Shown here: positions 45,507 through 54,570 of the stretch, in pieces | Layout of the letters: the number at the start of each line of letters is the position of its first letter | Position numbering within the stretch: position 1 is the stretch's first letter | Source: GCA-2718035 sp964435285 | Lineage (GTDB): Bacteria > Bacteroidota > Bacteroidia > Flavobacteriales > TMED113 | Assembly: GCA_964435285.1 (NCBI GenBank) | Contig: CAYSYA010000002.1 | Span: 124,001 to 188,000, forward strand | Direction of reading: 5' to 3' | Length of the DNA: 64,000 bases | The notes under the pieces: generated by a model | Told to the model about the DNA's origin: nothing | Seen by the model: the letters and a program-made list of their open reading frames with translations, nothing else | The model's database searches: none | Position numbers and translations under genes: made by a program

Positions 45507-47318
45507 TTAGTCCTCTCTCCACCAATATTTTTTTGGTATTTTTTCAAAAGTTATATTAATATATAAAGTATCTTTCTCTGTTTGAATAAACTTTTGGTTA
45601 AAATTTGTTTGATATCCTTCATTAGGTATTACATTAATTGGAAGTTTATGGTTTTTTGAAAACAATGAAGTAAGATTACTTTTTTCTAGTATATTTTTAT
45701 TAATAAGAACAGTACCATGTTCTTTTCCAACAATATTTAGGTTTAATAAATACGTTTCAATTTTAAATTTTTGTTTTAAATGTTTAAGGAAATAAGCTGG
45801 TCTTTTAATTGCAAATAATTTTAATTTGTTTACTTCCTTTTTCCAATAATCATAATTTCTCCCAATCCTTTCTAAATGATACCATCTGTCATTTAGTGAT
45901 CTATTTGGTGTTCTAGTAAAATGAATTTTCATTTCTTCATCATAAATATTTTCAAACCAATCAATTCTATTAGTTAAGTATTCTGAGTTTAATTTACTTG
46001 ATTTTAACCAAAAGAATTGATTGATAAAGTCAGTCTCAAAATCTTTATTTTTTAATAAATTTCTTAAGAGAAAGGTTGCCCACTGGGGATTGTACCAATG
46101 TGTCATGTATGGAGAGGTGAAATTTTTAATCATATTATTTTTATGATCACCTAAATCAAACCCAAGATCTGTATCATAAACAATCCATCTAAACTTATTA
46201 TCTAACAAGCCTGATTTCCAAAATCTAATATTTCCTCTTGCGTCATTATTTGCTATAAAAAGTTGAAATATCCACCAATTGATATAATTTCTTGTATCCA
46301 TTTCTTTTTGTACATTATGATAATGAATACTATCTTTTAAATTATTTTTTTTGATATAGTTTCTTAATTTAACATAGTCTTCATTACTACCAAATTCAAC
46401 TGTTTTTAATCCCTGTAAAATGGTAAGACTGTCAGATTTTATATTATAGTTATTTCTAATGTAATGATCGTTAATTTTTTCTCTTATGTTATATACGCCC
46501 CAATATTCTGCATTGATAAAAAGATGTGCAGGAGTTGATTTTTGAACATCAATATCTTCTTCAGTGATAATTGAAGTTAAAAAACTATCTTTAAATCTTG
46601 TATTATTGTGATCATTTCCTGAGTGCCTAAGAACAAACTGCTTATATTTTTTTTTCCCAACACCAAATAAATCTGCATTGAATCTTTTTTTTCCATATTT
46701 TTCTCTTGCAATTAACCTCAAAGATTTTTCTTTTCCATATTTTGTCATCCCCCCAAATATTTTGATTCCAGAGTTCTGATTTAAAATTTGAATATTTTTG
46801 CTATTGAATATCTCAACATTTAATTTTCTTTCCCATTTTTTTGAAAAATTAGCATTCATATGTCTTTTTTCAATAGTATCCCAGTATGCATTATATCCTT
46901 TTGCATATATACCACGACTTTCCCCTAAAAAATCTTTTTTATTAATAATGAGTGATACAACATGAAAATTTGTTTTAAAATCAATTATGAATGTGTGACA
47001 ACCTAGTTCTTTAATTGAATCATTTATTTTTTGAAAAAAACATAGAGAACTTGTTTTTTCAATTATCATTGAGTCTGGAAATTCCTTTTTTCTTTTTTCA
47101 TTCAAACTATTTTTTACATAAAGTAAAGTTCCTTCACAAATACTTGCTTTTAAATTTATGACGGTGTCATAAATTAATGGATTATGTGATATGTTAAAAC
47201 ATTTATTAGTTTGTAATGAGTCAGTAAAAACTTCTTTTTTTAAAAAAGTTAAAGAATCAATTTCTTGAGAATAGATAAATGAAATATTAATTAATAATAA
47301 AGCAAATATTTTTATCAT
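45507..47318 (-). CDS. CotH kinase family secreted protein
   Basis: 603 residues with a signal peptide (1-18). A beta-rich N-terminal segment (about 30-130) precedes the CotH kinase domain: 'KEKSLRLIAREKYG' (196-209), 'QFVLRHSGNDHNNTRFKDSF' (227-246), 'AHLFINAEYWGVYNIREKIN' (264-283), 'NNDARGNIRFWK' (357-368) and the metal-binding 'RWIVYDTDLGFDLGD' (377-391). CotH proteins are atypical secretory kinases. It has no sorting domain at the C-terminus. Its start overlaps the stop of the OmpA/LysM gene by 4 bp, so the two proteins are probably made together and may act together. Confidence 0.87.
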   Translation of the reverse strand: MIKIFALLLINISFIYSQEIDSLTFLKKEVFTDSLQTNKCFNISHNPLIYDTVINLKASICEGTLLYVKNSLNEKRKKEFPDSMIIEKTSSLCFFQKINDSIKELGCHTFIIDFKTNFHVVSLIINKKDFLGESRGIYAKGYNAYWDTIEKRHMNANFSKKWERKLNVEIFNSKNIQILNQNSGIKIFGGMTKYGKEKSLRLIAREKYGKKRFNADLFGVGKKKYKQFVLRHSGNDHNNTRFKDSFLTSIITEEDIDVQKSTPAHLFINAEYWGVYNIREKINDHYIRNNYNIKSDSLTILQGLKTVEFGSNEDYVKLRNYIKKNNLKDSIHYHNVQKEMDTRNYINWWIFQLFIANNDARGNIRFWKSGLLDNKFRWIVYDTDLGFDLGDHKNNMIKNFTSPYMTHWYNPQWATFLLRNLLKNKDFETDFINQFFWLKSSKLNSEYLTNRIDWFENIYDEEMKIHFTRTPNRSLNDRWYHLERIGRNYDYWKKEVNKLKLFAIKRPAYFLKHLKQKFKIETYLLNLNIVGKEHGTVLINKNILEKSNLTSLFSKNHKLPINVIPNEGYQTNFNQKFIQTEKDTLYINITFEKIPKKYWWRED

Positions 47319-48922
47319 CTTACCCTAAGTTTTTTTCCAACTATCAAAATACTTTTTTCACCATTTTTTAAAATTTTTTTATTGAGTTTTATTAGTTTAG
47401 AAATTTCATTGTAGTCATTATAATATTGTAATGCAATTTTGCTTAATGAATCTCCTTTTTTAATTGTGTGATATTTTTTTGTTTGATTAAGATTGTTTTT
47501 TGGATAAGTAATATTTAATTCAATTCTTCTATCTCTAGTGTCATAATATTTTTGTTTTTTTGAGCCATATCCTTTCCAAGAAATATTTTTAACATCAAAT
47601 CCTTTATTTTTTAAATATTCATATACTTTTCTAGCTCGGTTTTCAGAAATTTCTTGATTTACAAAATCACTACCTGTTCCTCCATCTGCATGACCCTGAA
47701 TTTCAATTTTTATATTCTTATCAGAGGACAAAAAGTCAAATATTTCATTTAACCATTGTTTATCTTTAGTGGGAATGTTATCTCTTTCTTTTTCGAAATT
47801 TATATTACACTCTATTGATTTCACTCTAAATGTTACACGTCTGTTTTTTGAAATTTCATCTTTTGTACATTTATTTTTTTTATCATCACAATAAATAATA
47901 GGTTGTGTTTCTCCATAGCCATAATAATTAATTTTTGTTGAATCTACACCAATTTTTATTAAATAATCATGAACTTTTTTTGCTCTTTTTTCTGATAGAA
48001 TTTTATTTTTATTTTCATCTCCAACATGATCAGAGTGACCTTGAATTTCTATAGTTACTTCAGGTCTTTTCTTTAACATATTTCCATATTCATCTAAAAA
48101 TGTAGATACTGATGGTTCTAAATCAAAACCTCCACTTGGAAAAGGAAGATTAAGATCTAAAACTTCCATGGATTGGCTTACATATTTAATTGTATCATCT
48201 TTTCTCAGATCTTCGTAACATGGGCAAATTAATTCAGCTTTACTTTTTTCAATTTTATATTTTTCAATTGGTTCAAAATTGATAATTGCATCTTTTATTC
48301 TATCATATCCTTTCGACCAACTATCTGCACAGTCTTCCCAATAATGTAAACTTTGAAGAGTCGAAAATCCACAAAACTGTTTCAGTAATACAGCTGATAT
48401 GTATCCTGATTGATGCCAACCGTTCCAACAATGTAAATATATAGGTCCTAGCTCATTATTATTTATTGCTTCATAAACCATTAAAAGTATAGAGTCTCTT
48501 GATTCTTTATCATTACCGCTTAATTGAAAATAATCTAGTCTTTTGTTACCCTTTTCTACAAATCGAGGAGCAGTATTCCAATTTGTTTTGTATAAATAAA
48601 CAATATTAGAGAAATCTTGTTCTAATAAGTTCTCAAGCCCGTCTTGAGGTAATGGGTTTTTATTTCCTCTTTTATTTTTTTTGTGATAATAATTATTTCC
48701 ACCTCCTCTGTAAGCTACTCCGTGAAGAATGGATCTAAAATTTCTGGTTCCGTATAAAATTTCTAAACCATTTCCTTTGTTATCAGTTGCTTTTTCAGTT
48801 ACACAGTTAATTTCAAATTTTGATTTATAATAATTTATTTTTTCTTCAAATGATTTATTTTTTTCTTGGCTAAAAATAAATATTGGTAGGATTAGAATTG
48901 GAATAATTTTGTTTAATTTCAC
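47315..48922 (-). CDS. Tandem OmpA/LysM protein with phosphatase-like N-terminal domain
   Basis: 535 residues with a signal peptide (1-18). Residues 40-215 resemble a dual-specificity/tyrosine-phosphatase fold; the loop 'IYLHCWNGWHQSGYISAVLL' has the nucleophile-like Cys165, but Gln171 stands where the essential Arg of HCx5R would be. Two OmpA-type peptidoglycan-binding domains follow (about 250-367 with 'IQGHSDHVGDE', and 372-473 with 'IQGHADGGTGSD'), then one LysM domain (484-535, 'HTIKKGDSLSKIA'). Three wall-binding modules would fix it firmly to peptidoglycan. The start appears to be GTG 48922. It is followed by the coupled CotH gene and is divergent from purT. Confidence 0.82.
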   Translation of the reverse strand: MKLNKIIPILILPIFIFSQEKNKSFEEKINYYKSKFEINCVTEKATDNKGNGLEILYGTRNFRSILHGVAYRGGGNNYYHKKNKRGNKNPLPQDGLENLLEQDFSNIVYLYKTNWNTAPRFVEKGNKRLDYFQLSGNDKESRDSILLMVYEAINNNELGPIYLHCWNGWHQSGYISAVLLKQFCGFSTLQSLHYWEDCADSWSKGYDRIKDAIINFEPIEKYKIEKSKAELICPCYEDLRKDDTIKYVSQSMEVLDLNLPFPSGGFDLEPSVSTFLDEYGNMLKKRPEVTIEIQGHSDHVGDENKNKILSEKRAKKVHDYLIKIGVDSTKINYYGYGETQPIIYCDDKKNKCTKDEISKNRRVTFRVKSIECNINFEKERDNIPTKDKQWLNEIFDFLSSDKNIKIEIQGHADGGTGSDFVNQEISENRARKVYEYLKNKGFDVKNISWKGYGSKKQKYYDTRDRRIELNITYPKNNLNQTKKYHTIKKGDSLSKIALQYYNDYNEISKLIKLNKKILKNGEKSILIVGKKLRVR

Positions 48923-48925
48923 TTT

Positions 48926-49000
48926 AATAATGTTTTATTTTTTTAATAAATATTTTAATTTTTTCAATATAAAATAATTTTTCAGACGTAAAACATTATT
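48926..49000. repeat. 12-bp inverted repeat between OmpA/LysM gene and purT
   Basis: AATAATGTTTTA (48926-48937) and TAAAACATTATT (48989-49000) are perfect inverted copies separated by 51 bp. The left arm begins 4 bp from the OmpA/LysM start codon and the right arm ends 35 bp before purT. Each divergent gene therefore has the same element in the same orientation in its leader. Confidence 0.5.
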
Positions 49001-49034
49001 TTAAAAATCTTATCAGTTTTAAAATATTAATAAA

Positions 49035-50192
49035 ATGAAAAAGAAAATATTGCTTTTAGGTTCCGGTGAATTGGGTAAAGAATTTGTAATTGCTTGTCAG
49101 AGATTGGGCCAGTATATAATTGCAGTAGATAATTATTTTGATGCACCTGCAATGCAAGTCTCAAATGAATTTGAGGTGATTAATATGCTTGATGGAGATG
49201 AATTAGATAGAATTGTAAAAAAACATAATCCAGATATAATTGTACCAGAAGTTGAATCAATAAGAACTGAAAGGTTTTATGATTATGAAAATAATGGAAT
49301 ACAAGTGGTTCCCTCTGCAAAAGCTGCAAATTATACAATGAATAGAAAATCAATAAGGGATTTAGCTGTAAATGAATTAAATATAAAAACAGCAAAGTAC
49401 AAATATGCTAAATCTCTTGATGAGTTAAGAAATGCAGTTGATTATTGTGGTATTCCATGTGTAGTTAAACCATTGATGTCTAGCTCTGGGAAAGGCCAAT
49501 CTACAATAAAAAAATATGAAGAAATTGAAGATTCTTGGAATTATGCAATTGAAGGTTCTAGAGGAGATTTAGTGGAAGTTATAGTAGAAGAGTTTGTTAA
49601 TTTTGATTATGAAATAACATTATTGACTCTGACTCAACAAAATGGTAATACATTATTTTGTCCACCAATTGGTCATCGACAAGAAAGGGGGGATTACCAA
49701 GAAAGTTGGCAGCCAATGGATATGAATGAAAGACATTTAAATTCTGCTCAAGAAATAGCTGCTAAAATTACAAAATCTTTAAAGGGATCAGGAATTTGGG
49801 GTGTTGAGTTTTTTATATCTAAAAATGGTCCTATTTTTTCTGAATTATCTCCAAGACCTCACGATACAGGCATGGTTACTCTAGCTAGTACTCAAAATTT
49901 TTCAGAATTTGAGTTACATGCTAGAGCTATTTTAGGTATACCAGTTTTAGAAATTACTTTATTAAAAAATGGAGCAAGTGCTGTTATTTTGGCAGAAAAA
50001 AATAGTAAAAATCCTTTATTTAGTGGTTTTAAAAAAGCAGCTTGTTTTAAAAATACTGACTATAAAATATTTGGAAAAACAAGTAGTAGACCATTTAGGA
50101 GAATGGGAGTTGCTTTATCTTATGGTACTGAATCTGTAGATTTTTTAGTCAAAAAAGCAAAACAAGTAGCATCTTGTATAAAAGTTTCTTAA
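49035..50192 (+). CDS. purT: Phosphoribosylglycinamide formyltransferase 2 (formate-dependent)
   Basis: 385 residues, ATP-grasp family. 'ILLLGSGELGKEFVIACQRLG' opens the pre-ATP-grasp domain. 'PEVESIRTE', 'VVKPLMSSSGKGQS', 'EEFVNFDYEITLLT', 'PIGHRQERGDYQESWQP' and 'FSELSPRPHDTGMVTL' are PurT signatures. It makes formyl-GAR from GAR, formate and ATP in purine synthesis. It is a single gene, 32 bp before the Bax-inhibitor-1 gene, which has its own promoter. Confidence 0.95.
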   Translation: MKKKILLLGSGELGKEFVIACQRLGQYIIAVDNYFDAPAMQVSNEFEVINMLDGDELDRIVKKHNPDIIVPEVESIRTERFYDYENNGIQVVPSAKAANYTMNRKSIRDLAVNELNIKTAKYKYAKSLDELRNAVDYCGIPCVVKPLMSSSGKGQSTIKKYEEIEDSWNYAIEGSRGDLVEVIVEEFVNFDYEITLLTLTQQNGNTLFCPPIGHRQERGDYQESWQPMDMNERHLNSAQEIAAKITKSLKGSGIWGVEFFISKNGPIFSELSPRPHDTGMVTLASTQNFSEFELHARAILGIPVLEITLLKNGASAVILAEKNSKNPLFSGFKKAACFKNTDYKIFGKTSSRPFRRMGVALSYGTESVDFLVKKAKQVASCIKVS

Positions 50193-50204
50193 ATCGTACA
50201 TTTG
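50174..50204 (+). promoter_or_regulatory. Promoter of the Bax-inhibitor-1 family gene
   Basis: TTG at 50174-50176 and TACATTTG at 50197-50204, spaced by 20 bp, fit the Bacteroidota -33/-7 pattern. Transcription would begin about 14 nt before ATG 50225. The -33 part lies inside the end of purT. Confidence 0.6.
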
Positions 50205-50224
50205 TTTAACTAAATTTTTTTGAT

Positions 50225-50974
50225 ATGAGTAAACTTTCAACATCTTTAGGCAGGTCTGGTAATCCTGCTTTGACATCTGAAGTATTTAATAAATCTATTA
50301 CTTCCCAAGGAGAAGTAATGACGCTACAAGGAACAGTAAATAAAACTGCTTTTAGTTTATTTTTATTGGTTGCTGCAGGTTCTTTTACATTTTCTCCTGA
50401 TTATAGTTGGTTAATTTGGCCAGGTTTTATAGGTGGTTTTATTGTAGCTATGATTACAATTTTTAAAAAAGAATGGGCACCAATTACTGTTCCGATTTAT
50501 GCAATTTTAGAAGGCTTAGCTTTGGGGGGCATTTCCTATATTTATAAAGAAGCTTTTTACCCTGGAATAGTTTCTCAAGCCATTTTATTAACTGTTAGTA
50601 TTTTTGCAGCTCTACTTTTTGCTTACAAGACTAGAATTATTAAACCCACTGAAAACTTTAAATTAGGAATTTTTGCTGCTACTGGTGGAATTTTTTTAGT
50701 CTATATAGCTTCTTTTATCATGTCTTTATTTGGCGCTTCGATGCCAATTATGAATCCTTCTAATGCTTCTCTTATAAGTATTGGTTTTAGTTTGTTCGTA
50801 GTGGTAATTGCTGCATTGAACCTAGTTTTGGATTTTGACTTTATTGAAGAAGGGGCTGAAAAAGGAGCTCCAAAATATATGGAATGGTATGGCGCATTTG
50901 GCTTATTAGTTACATTAGTTTGGTTATACTTAGAAATTTTGAGATTATTAGCAAAATTAAACTCCAGAAGATAA
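50225..50974 (+). CDS. Bax inhibitor-1/YccA family membrane protein
   Basis: 249 residues: a soluble N-terminus (1-35), then seven hydrophobic segments. 'GTVNKTAFSLFLLVAAGSF', 'YAILEGLALGGISYIYK', 'NLVLDFDFIEEGAEKGAPKYMEWYGAFGLLVTLVWLYLEILRLL' (spanning about 198-241) match the BI-1-like YccA/YetJ family. These membrane proteins act as calcium leak channels or as regulators of the FtsH protease in other bacteria; which applies here is unknown. Confidence 0.9.
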   Translation: MSKLSTSLGRSGNPALTSEVFNKSITSQGEVMTLQGTVNKTAFSLFLLVAAGSFTFSPDYSWLIWPGFIGGFIVAMITIFKKEWAPITVPIYAILEGLALGGISYIYKEAFYPGIVSQAILLTVSIFAALLFAYKTRIIKPTENFKLGIFAATGGIFLVYIASFIMSLFGASMPIMNPSNASLISIGFSLFVVVIAALNLVLDFDFIEEGAEKGAPKYMEWYGAFGLLVTLVWLYLEILRLLAKLNSRR

Positions 50975-50992
50975 TACATTAGTTAGCTTATC

Positions 50993-53305
50993 ATGAAGAG
51001 TTTTATTTTTTTATCATTTTTTTACTCATTTTTTTTATTTTCTCAAAACCTACCAAGTCAGTACTATTTTTCTGAGGATGGAAATAGATTAATAAGAGGA
51101 GGATTGGATTTAGGTGGTTTTTATAATCAATCAGAAATAAAAACCATTTACTTATACTTTGATCAACCAAATTTTTGGGACATTCTACACAATAATTACT
51201 GTGATAAAATTAATATTCCCGCAACTTTGATTTATGATGGACAAACATATGAAAATGTTGGTGTAAGATTTAAAGGACAAACTTCATATGCAAATACAAA
51301 TGGTTCTCAAAATGGTGGTGGTCCTGGAGGAGGAGGTCCTGGAGGTAATAATGTTGATACAGATAAAAAGTCATTTAATATTGAGCTTGATTGGCAAACA
51401 AATCAAAATATTAACGGTTATGAAACATTAAACTTAAATAATTGCTACCAAGATCCTAGTTTTTTAAGAGAATTTATTTTTTCAAAATTATCTAGAAATT
51501 ATATTCCATCTGTTCAAGTAAACTTCCTAAAATTAATGATTAACGATGAGGACTGGGGTATTTATCCAAACATTCAACAATTAGATAAAAAACATGCTGG
51601 GGAGTGGTTTTTTGATGATGAGTGCACTAGATGGAGAGCTGAAAACCCTAATAGTGAGGCTCCTGGTTGTGGGGATTCTTTTACAGGGGGAGGTCCTGGG
51701 GGAGGAGGTCCTGGAGGAGGAGGCCCTGGAGGAGGGGGTCCAAATTTTGGAGCAGGCACATCTTCTCTAAATTTTCTTGGAATTGATACTTCTTACTACT
51801 TAGAGCATTATAATTTAAAAAAGTCATACAAAAATGATCCTTGGCAAGATTTAGTAAATGCTTGTATAGCTATTGAAAATGTTGAAAATTATGAAGACCA
51901 GTATAATGATATTAACGAACATTTTGATTTAGATGCGGCTTTATGGCATTTAGCTGTCGAAATTATATTTTCAGATGATGACAGTTATATAAACAAAGGA
52001 GGAATGGATTATTATGTTTATTTCGATAAATTTAATAACAGGATATTACCAATTGAATATGATGGAAATACAGTTTTTGGTAATATTAATTGGAGTCCAT
52101 TTTATAATGAAAATAACTCCGATTTTGCTCTTTTAAATAAATTGTTAGCTATACCAGAATTTAGACAAAGGTATTTAGCTCACTTTAGAACTATTTTAAA
52201 TCAATGTTTTGAGGAAAATTATATTAATAATTTAATTGATTATTATGCTGAATTCATTAATCAAAGTGTTTATGATGATCCTAAAAAGATATATTCTTAT
52301 GTTAATTTTCTAAATGAAGTAGAAGAATTAAAAGAATATTTTCAAGAAAGAAAATCTTATTTATTATCAAATGATGAGGTCAATCAGGAATCGGTAGAAT
52401 TTGAAAGTGTGGTTTACTCGGTTAATGGTGTTAATTTTTCTCAACCAAGTTCTTTAGATGAAACTTTAGTTTCAGTAATTTTAGATTCTCCAGATTTAGT
52501 AGATCAAGTAAATTTATATTACGGTTCTGGTTTTACAGGTCATTTTGAAAAAGTGCAAATGGAAAATAATTTGAATTATTATTTTTACAATATTCCTGCT
52601 CATGACCCTGGTCAATATGTTAGATTCTACATAGAAATAATTGATAAAAATGGTGTTAGGAAATATAATCCCGAAGGCGCTGAACATGATGTATATATAT
52701 ATCAAGTAAAAATGAACCAAGATTTGTTTAGTGATATTGTTATTAATGAGATTATGGCTTCTAATGATTTTACTGCTGTTGATGAATTTGGAGAATTTGA
52801 TGATTGGATTGAGATTTATAATAAAGGAAATGAGTCAATAAATTTGTCAGGTTATTTTCTATCTGATGATCTTAATAATTTAACAAAATATACTTTTCCA
52901 GACGTTATTTTAGACCCCGATCAATATTTCATTGTTTGGGCGGATGATGATGAAGAAGATCAAGGAGATTATAATCATGCTACATTTAAATTATCTGCCT
53001 CTGGAGAATCAGTATATTTATCTGATGAAAATCTAAATTTAATTGATAATTGTGTGTTTGGTGAGCAACAAACAGACCAAGGTTTTGCACGTGTACCTAA
53101 CGGATTTGGAGATTTTGTTATTCAAGCTCCTTCATTTAATTATAATAATGATTTAATATCATCAACTTTGGACGGCTCTAATAATCAAAAAAAACTTATA
53201 AAAGTTATTGATATTTTAGGTAAAGAATTAACTAAGAATATTGATGGAATTCAAATTGAAATTTTTAATGATAATACTGCTGTAAAAAAGTTTAAATTAA
53301 GATAA
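50993..53305 (+). CDS. CotH kinase protein with Gly/Pro inserts, lamin-tail domain and variant C-terminal tail
   Basis: 770 residues with a signal peptide (1-18). The CotH domain (about 48-450) includes 'NVGVRFKGQTS', 'LNLNNCYQDPSFLREFIF', 'EDWGIYPNIQQLDKK', 'DDDSYINKGGMDYY' and 'RILPIEYDGNTVFG'. Two Gly/Pro-rich loops interrupt it: residues 108-118, and 232-250 made of four GGGGP-like units. A lamin-tail (LTD) beta domain follows (about 578-715: 'VINEIMASNDFTAVDEFGEF', 'DDWIEIYNKG'). The last 45 residues ('KKLIKVIDILGKEL'...'VKKFKLR') match the tails of two other secreted proteins in the window. It starts 18 bp after the BI-1 gene. Confidence 0.85.
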   Translation: MKSFIFLSFFYSFFLFSQNLPSQYYFSEDGNRLIRGGLDLGGFYNQSEIKTIYLYFDQPNFWDILHNNYCDKINIPATLIYDGQTYENVGVRFKGQTSYANTNGSQNGGGPGGGGPGGNNVDTDKKSFNIELDWQTNQNINGYETLNLNNCYQDPSFLREFIFSKLSRNYIPSVQVNFLKLMINDEDWGIYPNIQQLDKKHAGEWFFDDECTRWRAENPNSEAPGCGDSFTGGGPGGGGPGGGGPGGGGPNFGAGTSSLNFLGIDTSYYLEHYNLKKSYKNDPWQDLVNACIAIENVENYEDQYNDINEHFDLDAALWHLAVEIIFSDDDSYINKGGMDYYVYFDKFNNRILPIEYDGNTVFGNINWSPFYNENNSDFALLNKLLAIPEFRQRYLAHFRTILNQCFEENYINNLIDYYAEFINQSVYDDPKKIYSYVNFLNEVEELKEYFQERKSYLLSNDEVNQESVEFESVVYSVNGVNFSQPSSLDETLVSVILDSPDLVDQVNLYYGSGFTGHFEKVQMENNLNYYFYNIPAHDPGQYVRFYIEIIDKNGVRKYNPEGAEHDVYIYQVKMNQDLFSDIVINEIMASNDFTAVDEFGEFDDWIEIYNKGNESINLSGYFLSDDLNNLTKYTFPDVILDPDQYFIVWADDDEEDQGDYNHATFKLSASGESVYLSDENLNLIDNCVFGEQQTDQGFARVPNGFGDFVIQAPSFNYNNDLISSTLDGSNNQKKLIKVIDILGKELTKNIDGIQIEIFNDNTAVKKFKLR
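51686..51743 (+). repeat. Tandem repeat coding for GGGGP units
   Basis: Four 15-bp units encode Gly-Gly-Gly-Gly-Pro in the CotH gene. The third codon positions vary between units (gga, ggg, ggt, ggc; cct, cca), so the amino acid pattern looks kept by selection rather than by recent DNA slippage. A shorter copy is at 51314-51346. Both are GC-rich islands in AT-rich DNA. Confidence 0.85.
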
Positions 53306-53373
53306 AAAATCTTTTTAATTTTATAATATTTCTTTATAATTTTAGTTAAAAATTACAATAATAATATTTACAA

Positions 53374-54570
53374 ATGAATATGAAAAAAACACAAATCTTA
53401 TTTACTGTTGGTTTAACGTCTCTAGTTTTATCTGTTATTTTTATTTTAATCACAATTATTTCTCCAAAAAAAACAGAAACTATTATTATTAAGGAACAAA
53501 ATACACCAGTAGAGTTTTCTGGTCCTGTAAACACGAATAATTATTTTGATTTTTCTTCTGCATCTGAAAAAGCAACTAAGGCAGTTGTTCATATAAAATC
53601 CAGTCTTGAAAAAACAAAGAATGAAAGTAATCGAATAGAATTCAATCCTTTTGATTTTGATCCTTTTGGAGGAGGTTGGGGTTTTTTTGATGCTCCTAGT
53701 AAACCTTCCTCAGGTATGGGTTCTGGTGTTATAATCTCAGAAGATGGATATATTATAACAAATAGTCATGTTGTTCAGGGATTTGACAAGTTTGAAGTAA
53801 CATTAAATGATTCTAGATTATTTGATGCTGAACTGGTTGGTAAAGACCCCTCAACTGATATAGCAGTTTTAAAAATTAAGGAAAAGAATTTAAATTATTT
53901 AAACTTCTCAAACTCAGACTTAGTCAAAGTTGGACAATGGGTACTGGCAGTAGGTAATCCTTTAGATTTAAAATCTACAGTTACTTCTGGAATTATAAGT
54001 GCTAAAGCTAGAAATATTAATATATTGAGAGGTGAAAAGTTTTCTGTTGAATCTTTTTTACAAACGGATGCTGCAGTAAACCAAGGAAATAGTGGAGGTG
54101 CTCTAGTTGATATTTTCGGTAACCTAATAGGGATTAATACCGCTATTGCAAGTAGAAGTGGGGGGTATGAGGGCTATTCTTTCGCAGTTCCTTCAAATAT
54201 TGCAAATAAAGTTTGTAGTGATTTAATTGAATATGGAGCAGTTCAAAGAGCTTTACTAGGTGTATTTATTCAGGAATTAAATCCTGATCTTTGTAAGAAA
54301 TTTGATTTAGATAAAGATATTCGAGGAATTTACATCAGTGGATATACTAGTAATAGTACAGCTGAAAAAAATGGAATTAAAGAAGGAGATGTAATGCAAA
54401 AAATTGATGGATCAATTATAAATACAATTCCTCAGTTACAAGAAAAGTTATTACAAAAAAATCCTGGTGATTATATTAATGTTGAAGTTTTGAGGAAAGG
54501 TAAATCTAAAACTTTAAAAGTTAAACTAATGAGTTTAGAAGAAGCTTCTGAAATCATGCAAAAATCCTAA
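53374..54570 (+). CDS. HtrA/Deg family serine protease with one PDZ domain
   Basis: 398 residues. An N-terminal membrane anchor (about 8-30) places it in the periplasm. The trypsin-like domain has His132 ('TNSHVVQG'), Asp162 ('PSTDIAVLKI') and Ser240 ('NQGNSGGALVD'), a complete triad. A single PDZ domain covers about 285-390. Anchor plus one PDZ is the DegS-like plan, while DegP/DegQ have two PDZ domains. It could act in envelope stress sensing or quality control. Its stop overlaps the ATG of the sugar isomerase gene by one base. Confidence 0.93.
   Translation: MNMKKTQILFTVGLTSLVLSVIFILITIISPKKTETIIIKEQNTPVEFSGPVNTNNYFDFSSASEKATKAVVHIKSSLEKTKNESNRIEFNPFDFDPFGGGWGFFDAPSKPSSGMGSGVIISEDGYIITNSHVVQGFDKFEVTLNDSRLFDAELVGKDPSTDIAVLKIKEKNLNYLNFSNSDLVKVGQWVLAVGNPLDLKSTVTSGIISAKARNINILRGEKFSVESFLQTDAAVNQGNSGGALVDIFGNLIGINTAIASRSGGYEGYSFAVPSNIANKVCSDLIEYGAVQRALLGVFIQELNPDLCKKFDLDKDIRGIYISGYTSNSTAEKNGIKEGDVMQKIDGSIINTIPQLQEKLLQKNPGDYINVEVLRKGKSKTLKVKLMSLEEASEIMQKS

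Noticed and set aside
51574..51759. Minus-strand proline-rich open frame
   Set aside because: It is the antisense of the GGGGP repeat in the CotH gene; it has no plausible start context and no independent support.
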